A stretch of DNA of 64,000 nt from Bryum argenteum (GCA_037043015.1 CM073321.1:4794001-4858000), one strand, 5' to 3'. Shown: positions 34,332 through 45,541, counted from the first letter of the stretch. Translations and numbers: made by a program. The notes: generated by a model from the letters alone, not told the origin.

Positions 34332-36057
34332 TACTGAGTCATCTGATGACGAGCGCAACACTTCGGTTCCATCTAATTGTTCTCCTCTTCCGCTTCAATC
34401 CCCGTCTACTACATCTCACTTGTCTACCCCTATCCCTCAACAACATTCCTCACAAACGTCAAAACCCAAAAACATTTTCACCTGCCTCCTCAAGTTAGGT
34501 AGTATGCCTAGTAGCAAGACGATGCTGAAGAAACTAGATTATGCTAACATCCAGACAGTCAGTGTAGTTAGTTTACCACCATCTTTCAATGGTGACATTC
34601 TCTTCATTCTTCCACCCGTTCTATTTGCTGCTATTTGCTTCTATTTGCTGCTAACAAAAATGCAAAATCCATGGATGGAATGGATAAACGTTACGACGGA
34701 CACTTATGGACTAAAACCATGACTACTAACATCTCCAACACCATGAGCTTGACTTTCAGATCTTCTAATTGTGTTGGTCATGTCCAGTGTCGCAATCAGA
34801 ATTGTCCATTCTTGCAGAGACCTGAGCGCGTAGCAGAGGTGAACGAAGTTGAGTTCGATGGATCCTCTAAAGACCCATTCGGAGTTGGTGGACCACCTCC
34901 TTCCGCATCCACGATCGTCTGCAGGATTTGTAAGGAACCTCCTATTTGCGTTGTCGCTTGTAAAGCTAAGATCTATTATATTTTTGGTGATGAAAACCAA
35001 GAGCGTGCGTGCGTTCATATCGGCACTCACAAACACCCTGTCAAGGTTGGAGACTACAGAGGTACACAGAGCAAGATTGACGAGTTGATCGAAGAACATG
35101 TCGAACGCAATCCACAGGCTCCTGTTTCTAAGATTGTTATGGAGGCCAGCAGAGACCTTCTAGGAAACTACCTTTTACGTCAAGAGGACGAGCCTCATAC
35201 CCACCTATCTTTGAAACAACTAGAGCCTGTGTTCGATAGTTGTAAAGACCTAAACTCTCCAAGTATTAGAAACCGTGTCTACACGTTCAGGTATCTAAGG
35301 CGCTATGGAGTCATGGACGGTATTACCAAACTCAGAGGGCTCAGTAATTGGGCCTTTGTTCAGCGTAACATGTTTCCAGGGCAAGGAGACGACTTGGACA
35401 AAGTCTTCATTTTCAAGAAGTTGGCCCTGCTAGTGGAGTGGACATGGTCCAGCGGATGCAACCTGGTGGTGATCTAGAGCATGCTTGGATAATGTTTGAT
35501 CACGTCAAACGTGTTATCCACTGGACGACCATGGCATGCCATGTGTACGACTCCAGTTACCAACGAGTACTTACAATTGCTTGTTTTGATTTTATGTCCG
35601 AGGATAGAGAAGCTCAGATTGTTTTTTGAAAGAATCTGAACCATGTGATGTCAAGAAAGCTCAAGAAAGCAACATGTGGGTCCCTAAGCCTCAGTTTCAA
35701 GGTTTCATGGCTGATAGTGCACAAGCCAATTGGAATGCGGTCCGGATCATATACGGTCCTGGCAACCCTACCGTGCTCATGGAAGGACAAGAGAGGACGT
35801 GCTTCTTCCATTGGTCTCAGTCGCTTGAGAAACACACCAAGCACTACATTCGCCATGAACTACAAGACCAACACAAGCCTTTGTGTTTTCAATATAAGAA
35901 TGCCTCGTCCATGGAAGAGGCTGAGACAAGCTATTTGGGAATCAAAGCCTGGTGGACGTCTTCACGCGCTGCTTCCAAGGATGGAGTGAGACATTTGGAG
36001 TTTTGGCTCGCATTCTGGCATTTTCGATATCGCCAATGGGGGGGGTTTATGGAGCTA
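34332..36057 (+). pseudogene. MULE transposase copy A, zinc finger and catalytic core, broken
   Basis: Continues the frame interrupted by the CACTA element. Visible in order: SLPPSFNGDILFILPP; a zinc-binding region with FRSSNCVGHVQCRNQNCPF, CRICKEPP and ACVHIGTHKHPV (WRKY/GCM1-like C-C-H-H spacing); FRYLRRYGVMDGITKLRG; then the MULE catalytic core with WIMFDHVKRV (first D), FQGFMADSAQANWNAVR (second D) and RTCFFHWSQSLEKH (C..H). Breaks: a micro-duplication of CTATTTGCTG near 34622-34655, a one-base shift near 35430, an in-frame TGA at 35627 (tryptophan in copy C) and a shift near 35650. Exon ends at the donor GTAAGTTC (36058). Confidence 0.85.
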
Positions 36058-36260
36058 GTAAGTTCAACCTTACGTGATTCTATGAGTTATGCCCCTTACT
36101 ACTCCAGTAAAATGTAATTTTTTTACTCAATTTTTTTAATTTTTTTTTTAAAAATCTATATTTAGGAGGCTCCCTCGTGTACGAGGGAGCCCCCTACCTT
36201 CCAAATGTCTTGTGACTTTTCTCATTCTGTGTGACCAAAACTTGATGTTCTTGAACGTAG
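36058..36260 (+). other. Intron of MULE transposase copy A with a palindrome
   Basis: GT at 36058 and AG at 36260; the copy C exon ends at the same position. CCCTCGTGTACGAGGG at 36172-36187 is a member of the copy A palindrome family found in the gene 1 intron. Confidence 0.75.
36172..36187. repeat. Palindrome CCCTCGTGTACGAGGG in transposase intron
   Basis: Identical to the copy at 16221-16236. Followed by GAGCCC, like several copies of the main cluster. Confidence 0.9.
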
Positions 36261-37721
36261 GAAAAACAATACACTCAAGAGGAGTTAGCGGAGATGCCAT
36301 CTTGCAATCTTGCCGAGTCCGTACACAACAAATGACTTCAAGCTTCGGGCAACAAAGGTGGAGACCTGTACGTTGCAGCCGTGGACGATTACATTCGAGC
36401 CTTCTTGCAAGTGGTGGCTTATTACCAGTACCTCAAAGGCGGAGCGGGTGGTTCTGGACCGTCAAGCGAGGAACTTCGACTTCGAACAGCCCAACGACGT
36501 GTGCACCGCACTGGAGATCCTTCCTCCCTCAACAAGGCAGTCCTTGAGATGCCTGGAGCCGAAGAGCTCTGCACCTGTGATGCACATTACGAGGGAGCTG
36601 AGGTTTTTGGTTCCATGAAACGAAAGGCAGATGCTCCCATTGGCGCTGAAGAAGAAACTCATAGACCGGACACTGTGAACTTCTCCCGACCTAAGGTAGG
36701 AATTAGAGTCACTCGAGCACGAGCTCATACTTTGAGCACAATTCATGAGGAACATGAAGTGGCGGAAAGTCCTGCTCAACCTTTGAGCTCCGCTGGGTCT
36801 GATATTTGTGGCGTCAGTGCCGTGCAAGAGACTCGAGTGAACAAGAAACTATGGCATATTGCCCGTGTCGGTAAGCTTTCCGCTAAAGCATGCTGGGCAC
36901 AGATGGCTGTAACTAGGAAGAGATTTACCGCCCGGATAGTCCTAAACGGGAGGAGCACCCCAGCTCCAACTTACACCGGAGTTTGGAACCACCCTCAGAA
37001 AGCTCCCCGCAAGGTGGTACAAGAGTTCTTCTTCTGTGCAGATGATATTGAGAGGTGCGTGAAGGGATTTCGTCGTAGGTGGATTGAGCCCTTCAGCGAG
37101 ACGGATGAACGACCGCCTATCCCTTTGGTTTGGCCTGTGAAAATCGGAACCAATCTCACGCGTGGTGAAATTGATCCACTGAACAATGCCGGATTTCAAC
37201 TTCCTCAAAAGGAGCGTGTCCCTGTAAACCGAACGTTTACGAATGGTGCTCCACCTCGTGATTTGTCCAATGTTCCTGTACCGGATAACGCAGATTTTTT
37301 TTCCGAAGACTCGAAACTCCAAGACCATCCGTCGCTCATGTCCGACAGCCTCGTCGAAGCAAATGAAGAACATATACTCTGCCAAGGTGATGAAGGCAAC
37401 CATTTTGAAGGTGACTATGATTCCGAACCCAGTTTTGGGTGTGTGGTTACGTTGCAGTCTAAACCGCCTCCGACCGAGTCGATCTATCAAGTCTCGATCA
37501 GCTCGTTCCCGGAATGCAATTGCCCAGCATTCAAAGAGACAATGGCTAAGTTAGGTAGACGTGGGAACCCGTATAAAAACTGCAAGCATCTCTACTTTAT
37601 TCTAGAGTCAGTCTGCAAACTTGATGTCGAAATGGATCTCTTCATGCATGCGGCTACCCTTAGTTTCAACGAGGTCAAGACAATTCTCGAGAGGGGGGTA
37701 CTAGACCACGTTACTTCTTAG
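36261..37721 (+). pseudogene. MULE transposase copy A, C-terminal exon with SWIM zinc finger
   Basis: The exon begins EKQYTQEELAEMPSCNL, has an in-frame TGA near 36327 where a tryptophan is likely (HNK-stop-LQASG), and then stays open to the stop at 37721. It contains VAAVDDYIRAFLQVVAYYQYLK and ends with a SWIM finger CNCPAFKETMAKLGRRG...NCKHLYFIL (C-x-C...C-x-H), typical of plant MULE transposases. SWIM fingers are thought to aid DNA or protein binding. Confidence 0.88.
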
Positions 37722-38100
37722 TTCACCCCTGTCACTTTATTTACTAGTTTACTCTCTAAAGTTTTTCGTATTGGCTAGACCTATAAACATTATGTAACAC
37801 GAAATATCTAAACATTAATACCATGTTTTCCGTGTCACAGTCGTCACTAATTTTGGATATATGATGAATTGTCCAAGTGATCAAACTCGGTTCAATTTTT
37901 TGTGAATAAGGTGTCTTCACCACAAAAGATCCAAAGTATATGCCCATAAATTCTACTGTTATAGGTACTCAGTCCCACGGTAATAGGTGAGAATCTTGCA
38001 AATATTCTTGAAAATTTTTGTTTTTGAAATTTTAAAAAATATTTTTAGTAATTTTTTTACTATTAATAACTTTTTCTTGCTAAAAAATTTGAAATTCAGC
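37722..38100. other. AT-rich 3' flank of MULE copy A
   Basis: Downstream of the transposase stop; increasingly AT-rich, no gene. Probably 3' UTR and subterminal sequence leading to the heptamer array. Confidence 0.55.
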
Positions 38101-38156
38101 GCTCACCGCTCGCCGCTCGCCGCTCACCGCTCGCCGCTCACCGCTCAACGCTCACG
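38101..38156. repeat. Array of eight GCTCACC-type heptamers at the right end of copy A
   Basis: GCTCACC, GCTCGCC, GCTCGCC, GCTCACC, GCTCGCC, GCTCACC, GCTCAAC, GCTCACG. A matching eight-unit array in the same strand orientation lies at the right end of copy B (51150-51205). Likely part of, or next to, the element terminus. Confidence 0.8.
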
Positions 38157-38225
38157 CCACAGTAACGTCCCCTCCGCCGGAGTCTCGCAGATCTCTACGA
38201 GTTTCATCACTTGCTCGTGAGCGGT

Positions 38226-39265
38226 CTAGACGGCTTGTCGGCCAATCACGAGCTCTTCCTCCCTTCGCCTGACCGTCTCCCTCAAGCGTCGATCATCCAT
38301 CGTGAGCTTCGTAATCTGTCGCTCCAGCTGATGGTACTCCTTCTCGGTCGGCTTCGAGTCCCACTTCTTCTTCACCTGGACTAAGGTGTGCGCTCCAAAC
38401 TCCTTACATAATCTAGCAATTAGTCCCAAGTAATGGAAATACGTGGTATGAGCCTCTGTGAAGTGGTACCACGTCCTCCTCATCGAATCCGGATGGTTTG
38501 CGGACGGACTGCTGGGTGGAGGAAGTCGGAGGTCGTTGGGCGGCATTGGATTCTCCCAGTTGGCCGTAACCTCGTCATTGTCCGCGGCCGTAGAAGCTTG
38601 GCCGCACTCGGTCTGAACTCCGGCCGAAGCCAGCTTCTCAAGAGGGGACAGGGACGGAAGTATGATTACCTTGGGTGCGGCTCGCGGCGGGATTTCCTCG
38701 CGAGCCGGCTCTTGAGGCGCATCCGGCTGTGTTTCCTCCTCATCGGATGTGTTACCCACATTCTCCGCGAGCCGGGCGACTAACTCGCGGATGATGATGC
38801 CCCAGTCGACTTCTCGCTCTCCTCACACAGACCCCAGGACGGTGTTGGCAAGCCGGACGCTGATTCGATGCGGCTTCTCCGCGTGAATAATCGGCGCTAG
38901 AAACATGATCACCGCGCGCTCCCTCAACTCCTTGCAGTCCTCCACTACGTAGCCGTTGTGCTTGTGCGACTTCCCGTGGAAGGCCGTCTCGCCCATTTGT
39001 GTTTCCAGCTGCACAAGCCTACCCCGTTGTTTCCGATCAGGCCGTAAACTGTCCTCCAATGATCGGCCGTCCAGGACGCCGGCTTCTCTCTTACCGTCCC
39101 TTCAAACTGGTTTGGCGCGCCGGTCTTTATTTCGCGCACCATTCACGCATCACGGAGTCCCCACGAAGTCTCGAGCAAGCCGGACACGCCCATACGATCG
39201 AGGTCCTCCATCAACATCTTCTTCTCTTCTTCATCGGCTGGAATGATAGGAAGCACCAACTTCAT
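38226..39265 (-). pseudogene. Repetitive plant gene of unknown type (coiled-coil, proline-rich), broken
   Basis: Reading from ATG 39265: MKLVLPIIPADEEEKKMLM, then an in-frame TGA at 39143-39145, then VREIKTGAPNQFEGTVREKP and WTADHWRTVYGL. A frameshift follows (GRLVQLETQMG, CKELRERAVIMFLAP, RISVRLANTVLGSV), then a TGA, then an open stretch NTSDEEETQPDAPQEPAREE ending with a coiled coil (YHQLERQITKLTMDDRRLRETVRRREEEL) and a stop at 38226. I recall similar repeat-family proteins from non-seed plant genomes but cannot name the family; a retrotransposon Gag-like origin is possible. It fills the gap between copy A and the truncated copy B. Confidence 0.45.
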
Positions 39266-39856
39266 CGAGATCTTGTGCTCCTCCTGCGCCAAAGCGGAAG
39301 CGGAAGCGGAAGCCGATCCTGCTATTGGGAAGAAAAGCGACAAAAAGTAACGAGTAGCGGGGCTGAGATCGGCCAGGGGGCCGGACCGGGAAAGAAGGAC
39401 GGAAAGCAAGAAGGCAGAAAGCGCGAGAGGGCGAGAAAGCAGGAAAGCAAAAAAGCAGGTAACGACAAGAGCGGACGGGTCGCGTTTTATAGGGAGGGTC
39501 GGATAAGTATCCGGCCATCATAACCTGTCCGTCCGTCATCATGACCTCGTATGGAGCCGTCTTTGGCATTCCGTGTCATAATTGTCCTTCCACCCACTCC
39601 GGCCTTCAGCCGCCGTCTTCAACCCCTTTCCGGCTTCTGAGAGTACGTCCTCGCCATTCAAGTGCGGAGTACGGGTTAACGAACCCGTGCTTTTTATTAA
39701 AAACTACATTCTAAAGATAGCACGTATTTGTTTAAACTTATTTGCCTTATAGAATACGGCCTATCACATACTTAGGTCGGATTCTAGACACTATATGTAT
39801 TCTTAATGCGCATTTGAACATATTGGCACACAATTAAAAAAAACAGGGTCCGACAG
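39266..39856. other. Upstream region of the 38-39 kb gene; no further gene seen
   Basis: Purine-rich stretch with AAAGCAGGAAAGC repeats (39390-39470) and a hexamer GGAAGC repeat near 39297-39315. It meets truncated transposase sequence of copy B at about 39857. Confidence 0.5.
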
Positions 39857-40713
39857 TAGATGACCAACACAGTTCGAGTGTCGGAAAGACAAGCCTTGGG
39901 TGTTTCTGATGTTGGTTGTCATTGTCCTAGTCCACACATGTCCGTTGTAACGTTTATCCATCCCTTCTATGGACTTCGCGACCTTGTGAGTTGCAGACGG
40001 AATAGTTGGAGGGACGATGAAGAGAACATCGCCATTGAGAGACGGAGGCAAGAACGAAACGTTGACAGTGCGAATGGTATTGAAATCAATTTTTTTTGAG
40101 TAGAGTCTTACTACCGGGCATACTAGCGAGATTGCAGGGAGAGGGGAGAATTTTTTTGGGTTTTAGAATTTGCAAGGAAAGAAGGGAAGAAGGGGTGGAT
40201 GTGAGATATTGTCTCTAATAGGAGGCGGCAAAGGATTATACAACAACGGACGACATGGCAGCAAAGTTGGTTTTTTCTTGTCCACTGATGAATCGGATAA
40301 ATCAATCATGACTTGGAGACCTGGTTCGACCTTGACACGGGCAAGAGCGGGAGCAATGGTGGAGATAGTGGAAGAACTACGTGGGGTCAGGAGAACTGTT
40401 GACGCGTTCATGACGGACTTTGTCAAGCCCTAGAGGCGATACTTTCCGGGTCTAAGCTTCCAAATTGTAGTATTATTCTCTAAGATGACAGGATCTACGA
40501 CCATAGAATACTGAACTTGCTTAGTAACAAGATCAAAACTTTGCTCTCTAACCAAAGTGAAGATGCATCGTAGCCAAAGCAAATTCCAAGCCACGATGTA
40601 GTGATATCCACGACACCTTCAAGACTTGCGGACATGCGAATGGGAGCAAGTATTCCGTTGGATCTAATCTCAATGATGTCCGCAGGAGTGGTTTCGGAGG
40701 AGGAGGCAGCCAT
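39857..40713 (-). pseudogene. MULE transposase copy B, N-terminal remnant
   Basis: Starts MAASSSETTPADIIEI at ATG 40713. GYDASSLWLES matches copy A; a one-base shift then gives QVQYSMVVDP, and LLTPRSSSTISTIAP, IDLSDSSVDKK and FRHSNCVGH follow, with frame changes and a TAG where copy A has a tyrosine (near 40431). Similarity to copy A stops after SNCVGH at about 39857, so the zinc finger, catalytic core and SWIM finger are missing. Copy B cannot move itself. Confidence 0.8.
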
Positions 40714-41251
40714 GATCTGCGAGAGAAACAAAGAAAATAGGCAATGGATGTGAGAGAAGGATGTACACTTTGTATGGAACTGTGTTTAACCTAAGTTTGG
40801 TAGAGGAATATTATAATGAAGTTAAAAAGGACAGTGAAGTGAGTGAAGCAGACAACTACCGTCTAGTAGATTAAATGTTGTAGAGTAATAGGCCAAGTTA
40901 GGTGGTATGATTTATGTGCATGTAGTTGACAGTCTCAAATTTGGAAAAGTGACGGCGACCGTCATTGTCAGAGCATTTGTATCTAAATTCAAAAACTAGA
41001 TAAGCATCTCATGTCAGAGACTGTCACATTTGGCAGCGTATGAGCCGCGACAGTTGTTGTGATAATTAATGATCAAGTGTGCTAATTAGGTCAGGGGCGG
41101 CTTGTAAACTGCGCTTAAATAGGGGTAGGACGACAATATGGTCCTTTCCATTGTTCGTTTAGTTGGTGTGGATTAGGTATTGAGACAGTCCATTTTGAGT
41201 CAGTTTCAAGATTGTTGTTTGAGTTTAATGAGTTGAATGTTTGCATACTAG
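40714..41251. promoter_or_regulatory. Divergent intergenic region, copy B
   Basis: Between the transposase remnant and gene 1. CGGCGACCGTCATTGTCA at 40953-40970 is the complement of the block at 20030-20047 in copy A. The first exon of gene 1 (basic KRKKKRGG-type) could not be found here. Confidence 0.6.
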
Positions 41252-41422
41252 GGTGATGCCGAGGAAGGTCACAAGGAAGATGACGTAGATGATTTAAGTA
41301 TTGATGATACGGAGAAAGATTTCAACGACTGTTCTGAGAACGAGGAGCAGATGGACCAGAACAAGAAGTTGGTAGATGTTGAAGAGGATGAAGATACCAC
41401 TTATCGCAATTTAGAAGAGGAG
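41252..41422 (+). CDS. MULE copy B gene 1, acidic exon
   Basis: Follows AG (ATACTAG) and ends at a donor GTAAATG; 171 bp, phase 0, encoding EEGHKEDDVDDLSIDDTEKD and DVEEDEDTTYRNLEEE. Corresponds to the acidic end of exon 1 of copy A (SDSHHAENDDEDQGVDSDEL). Function unknown. Confidence 0.5.
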
Positions 41423-41756
41423 GTAAATGACATGACGTTTTTCTTAGGTGTCATGAAGGAGTCTGGGCACATTTTAGAATTCACCTCAATAGATTAGATT
41501 ATGCGATTATGTTTTCACGGTACACAAATGTAGATTTCGATCTAGTATTGGTGTAGGAACAAAGATACAACAAACCATTGAGTGTATGATTAATTTAATG
41601 TGATACTTATAAATGTTATGAATATCAATTTCACTGACTAAGTAACGTGATACTGATGCTCGTATATACAATACAATGAATGGGAAATATTTTCATGGAG
41701 TGTACAAGATACCAGTCAATTATACAGTAGTCAAAAGTACTTGTATTGTTTCTCAG

Positions 41757-42130
41757 AAATGCAGTATAGGTGTAGGCCGGGCAGGGCTGGGCTAGTCCCG
41801 TTTGCTTATGCTGCCTCGGGTATCGGGTCACGGCCGGTCTGGTCCGAAGAGGGCCGGGTAGGGCAGGGCTGGGTAGAGCTGGTCCGGGAAGGGCTGGGCG
41901 GCATAGGGCTGGGCCGGGTAGGGCTGAGCCGTAGTCATAAGGCAGTGGTCGTGGTCGTAAGGCAGTGGCCGTGGTCGTAAGGCAGTGGCCGTGGTCGTAA
42001 GGCAGGGCCGGGGCCGGTCTGGACGTAGGGCCAGGGACGGTCCGCCTGTGGGGCCGGTCCGTCAAGGCAGGGCCGGAGCCGGTCCGGCAAGTCGACTCAG
42101 AGTCCGGTAGTCACGTAGGGGCGGGGCAGG
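41757..42130. repeat. GC-rich degenerate repeat in gene 1 intron, copy B
   Basis: Repeats of GGGCCGGGTAGGGC and GGCCGGTCCG, with a 20-bp tandem unit AAGGCAGTGGCCGTGGTCGT repeated about 3.5 times at 41938-42005. Position corresponds to 17985-18190 in copy A. Confidence 0.75.
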
Positions 42131-42448
42131 TCCGGTCCGCCGCGGACCTCAGCTACCTGGTCCGCGGAGATTCCCTCCTCAGCGCAAGTCATTTGGCAGC
42201 GGCTGGATCTCCCTGAGGCGCCGCGCTGGTGGTACCCTAGTTGTTGATCCATTAGCAGCCAAGGCTCGATCCGCGTCTGATAAGCTCGGCAGGCACTAAT
42301 TTTAAAAATTGTCAGCATGGCTGACAAAATGAGTTGCGAAATGATTGTAGCACCAAGAATAGAGTGGACGGTAGCAATGAAGATGCTTTCGATGGTCTTG
42401 TCTGGCCTAGCTTAAACCCTAAACAACGCATAACTTATCGATGTCTAG

Positions 42449-42676
42449 TTCAAATTGAAGGAAGGAGCTGCAATTGCAATGGCGAAGTTGGGCAATGAAG
42501 TAGAAGTGACAATGTCGTGCGAAGGAGAGGACGTCGAAAAAGATTTGCAAAATGTGAGTTCACAGTCATCAGATTCCAGCTTCTTCTTGGAGTTTTACAG
42601 ATGCCATTGCTATCAACGAGGAGAGGCGATTAAGACGCGTTCGGAGTTGGAAGCTTGGTACTCAAAGGATTTCAAG
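42449..42676 (+). CDS. MULE copy B gene 1, middle exon
   Basis: Between an acceptor (ATGTCTAG) and a donor after TTCAAG; 76 codons, phase 0. It encodes NEVEVTMSCEGEDVEKDLQN, which aligns with the copy A exon at 17340-17580. Open throughout. No known domain. Confidence 0.6.
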
Positions 42677-42839
42677 GTTAGAAAAAAACATCCATTGAAC
42701 TCGTACATTACTGCATTAGTATGTTTGGGAAAACTAGGTAGATTCCACTGACTCTCCTCCTCGGTCAGAGTCGGCCCGCAGATGCCGATGAGTTTCTGCC
42801 GTGTCGGTGTATCTGAAAGTACAATTTCGTTCTTTCTGT

Positions 42840-44130
42840 GCAACGCTCATCTCAAAAGTGAGAATTTTTGTCAAATATTCGGGCTTTGCAGTGGTCCTTG
42901 TGATCTCCAGGTGCTCTATTCTCGAAGGAGTTCGACATACTCGCCATTGCACGCTGGGCTCAAAAGGCTCAGTGATGCCGGTGTTGGGACGCCCTGAGGC
43001 ACCATGCTGGAGCTCGTCGTGACAATACTGATTGTCTTGCCGGTGATGGTTCTCCCTGACCCACTGTACTGAAGCTCACCTTGCTGATGCCGTCTTGATG
43101 AGCATGTGTGTGTTTGTGCTTGCATCGTTCGAGCAGGATTGAATATTTTTGCCGAATCGCTCCTACGCCTTCCAGACTTGCGTCGACGCAAGTCTGGGTG
43201 GATCTCAGCTAATTCCCCCTACTTTGCTTGAGAAATCTTGTTTGTTTTTCAGAAGTGTCAATTTTTTGTCAAATGTTCGGGCTTTGCAGTGGTCCTCGTG
43301 ATCTCCTGGTGCTCTGTTCTTGAAGGGGATGGACACCCTCGCCGTTGCACGCTGGGCTTAGTGGGCTCAGAAGGCTCACTGATTCCGGTGTTAGGACGCC
43401 CTGAAGCACCATGCTGGAGCTCGTCGTGACGAAGCTGGCACTCTTTAAGGCCGTCTTGCCGATGATGGTTCTCCTTGAGGCACCATGTTGGAGCTCATCG
43501 TGACGGTGCTGGCGCTTGTAATCGTCGTCTTGATGTCAATGAAGAAGTCTATGCTTACATCGTTTGATGAGAATGGACTTTTTTTTGCTGAATTGCTCCT
43601 ACGCTTGTCAGACTTGCGTCGACGCAAGTCTGGGTGGGTATCGACAGATTCACCCTCCTTTGTTTGAAAAATCTTATTGTTGCATTCAATTGTTAATTTT
43701 TTGTCAAATTTTCGGGCTTTGTTGTGGTCCTTGTGATCTTCTAGGTGCTCTGTTCTTGAAGGGGATTGACACCCACGCCGTTGCACACTGCTCAAAGGGC
43801 TCACTTAGGTTCACAGGGCTCAGTGATGCCGGTGATGGGACGCCCTGAGGCACCATGCACGAGCTCGTCGTGACTATGCTGGCACTCGTAATGGCCCTCT
43901 TGCCGGTGATGGATCTCCCTGAGGCACCATATAGGAGCTCGTCGTGAGGGTGCTGGCGCTCGTACTGGCCGTCTTGATGTCAATGAAGAAGTTTGTGCTT
44001 GCATCGTTTGAGTAGGATTGAATTTTTTTTGCCGATTTGCTCCTACGCCTGTCAGACTTGCATCGACGCAAGTCTAGGTGGGTCTTGGTGGATTCCCCCT
44101 CCTCTGCTGTAAAAATCTTGTTCGTTGCCA
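42840..44130. repeat. Threefold 435-bp tandem repeat with a 24-26 bp palindrome per unit
   Basis: Units at about 42840-43235, 43240-43680 and 43690-44130. Each carries ATTTTTTGTCAAATNTTCGG, GGCACCATGCTGGAGCTCG, TCCTACGCNTGTC and then the palindrome at 43172-43197 (perfect, 26 bp: CCAGACTTGCGTC and its complement), 43609-43632 (24 bp perfect) and 44053-44076 (two changes). It lies in the gene 1 intron that in copy A holds the CCCTCGTACACGAGGG cluster. Confidence 0.9.
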
Positions 44131-44263
44131 TGAAGAGTAAATGCATGTGTTCTTAATCTTGCAACAAAGTTTGTTTGATGCAGTTGGATTATTTCTGTTA
44201 AGTTCCTTGTTGACGAATGCTATCTTATAGTCGTCTTACTGATGGTTTTGAGTGGTATTGCAG

Positions 44264-44581
44264 GATTCTTTGAAGCAAACTGAAGTTGATCCAGAAGAAG
44301 AATCTGTTGGTGATAGCGACTTATCTGCTATGAGAGATCATGTCATGGCCGTAGTAGAGTCTCGTCGTTTAGTAGTAGCATTGTCCTCGGTTCCCGAAAC
44401 TCTGCCTCCTGCCTCACTTGTTCGTTACACTTATTGTGATAACGTTGCTTGGCTTGCACGAGCTCAATATATGCGAAGATATAATGATGAGGCAAGAGCT
44501 CAACATATGAAAGCAAAGGCTTTAGCTAGAATTGCACCACGTCGTTCTCCGCGTCTTGCCGCAAAGTTACAATCTATTTAA
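44264..44581 (+). CDS. MULE copy B gene 1, last exon
   Basis: Acceptor ending TTGCAG, phase 0. Acidic start (EVDPEEESVGDSDLSAM), then ARAQYMRRYNDEARAQHMKAK, and the basic C-terminus ALARIAPRRSPRLAAKLQSI with stop at 44581. Homologous to copy A 14201-14527. Open. Gene 2 exon 1 begins 149 bp later. Confidence 0.7.
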   Translation, partial: DSLKQTEVDPEEESVGDSDLSAMRDHVMAVVESRRLVVALSSVPETLPPASLVRYTYCDNVAWLARAQYMRRYNDEARAQHMKAKALARIAPRRSPRLAAKLQSI

Positions 44582-44730
44582 TTGTATCCTCATATTTTAT
44601 GATATGTTTATCATATACTTACTTATAAATCGGTTATGTAGTAGTATTTTTATCGCATTGTTAATTTAACACATTCTTATTCTTTTTGTGGTGTGTTGTA
44701 CCTGCTTTCTAAATTGCCTGATGAACATAG

Positions 44731-45541
44731 CTCAAGTCCAACTTGCTCAAGATGCAGAAGATACCCCGCCTCTTCTTAATCCTCTATAAACTCGATCTTC
44801 CGACGGGGATGAACTCTTACTTGATAGTGTCAGAAATGTTGAAGACTTGGGCAATGGAGTTCCGGATGAGAGTCCTTCGATGACTGAACGCCTACCTGAA
44901 GCCACGCAAGATCAAGATGGACACGAGTATCCTTTCGAGGATGAAGACACTCCTTTGTGTGGGGGTGTCAACATTGGAATCGTCCACATGCCTCCTCATC
45001 TTCAAAACAAAGATCCGGATTGGAGTCCAAACGAGATGAGAATGATTCACAAAAGTGATTCAATTGCGATCATAAACAGGTTCCGGTACAAACCTGTGAA
45101 AAAGTCTCGCATGCTTATTCCATTGTGTCGTCTTGTTTCTAATCCTAAGGTTCGACCTATCTCCAAACAAGACGTCAGAAAATTGGAGAATGAATTCAAC
45201 AAAGGGTATCGCGAGGGCGACTGGGTCATGTACGTTTCTTCCTTCGATAGGAAAGGGAGAGAGCATATGGTTGATGCCGGAGATGCAGTGTAGACGAATC
45301 CTCTATGGAAATCTGCTAATGAAGAGTTTGAGAAGACGTTGCAGTCTGATACGGATCTTCAACACCTAAGTGACAAGTCCTTTTACGTGTACGAAGGTAA
45401 CCACCGTGTTACGGCGTGGATGCGACATATAGAGAGGTACCATAAGATGGAACTCTCGTGGTACATCTCTGTGGAGTGTATCGTACTTGATGCTCGAGGA
45501 GAGAGCAACCTCCTTCTTGACGCTATGAACGACATAAATTG
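44731..45541 (+). pseudogene. MULE copy B gene 2, exon 1: ParB/sulfiredoxin-like domain
   Basis: Acceptor ending GAACATAG, donor GTGAGT after 45541. Encodes MLIPLCRLVSNPKVRPISKQ, KLENEFNKGYREGDWVMYVS and FYVYEGNHRVTAWMRHIE, matching the ParB-like region of copy A including the G-N-H-R loop. Two in-frame stops, TAA near 44788 and TAG at 45291-45293, with no frameshift. The acceptor of the next intron has also lost its AG. So this copy is decayed, but its conserved residues confirm the family signature. Confidence 0.8.

Noticed and set aside
42916..44146. Arginine/lysine-rich minus-strand frames (LRRRKSDKRRSNSAKK) in three places
   Set aside because: Readings of the 435-bp tandem repeat around the palindrome; no start context and no homology between frames beyond the repeat itself.
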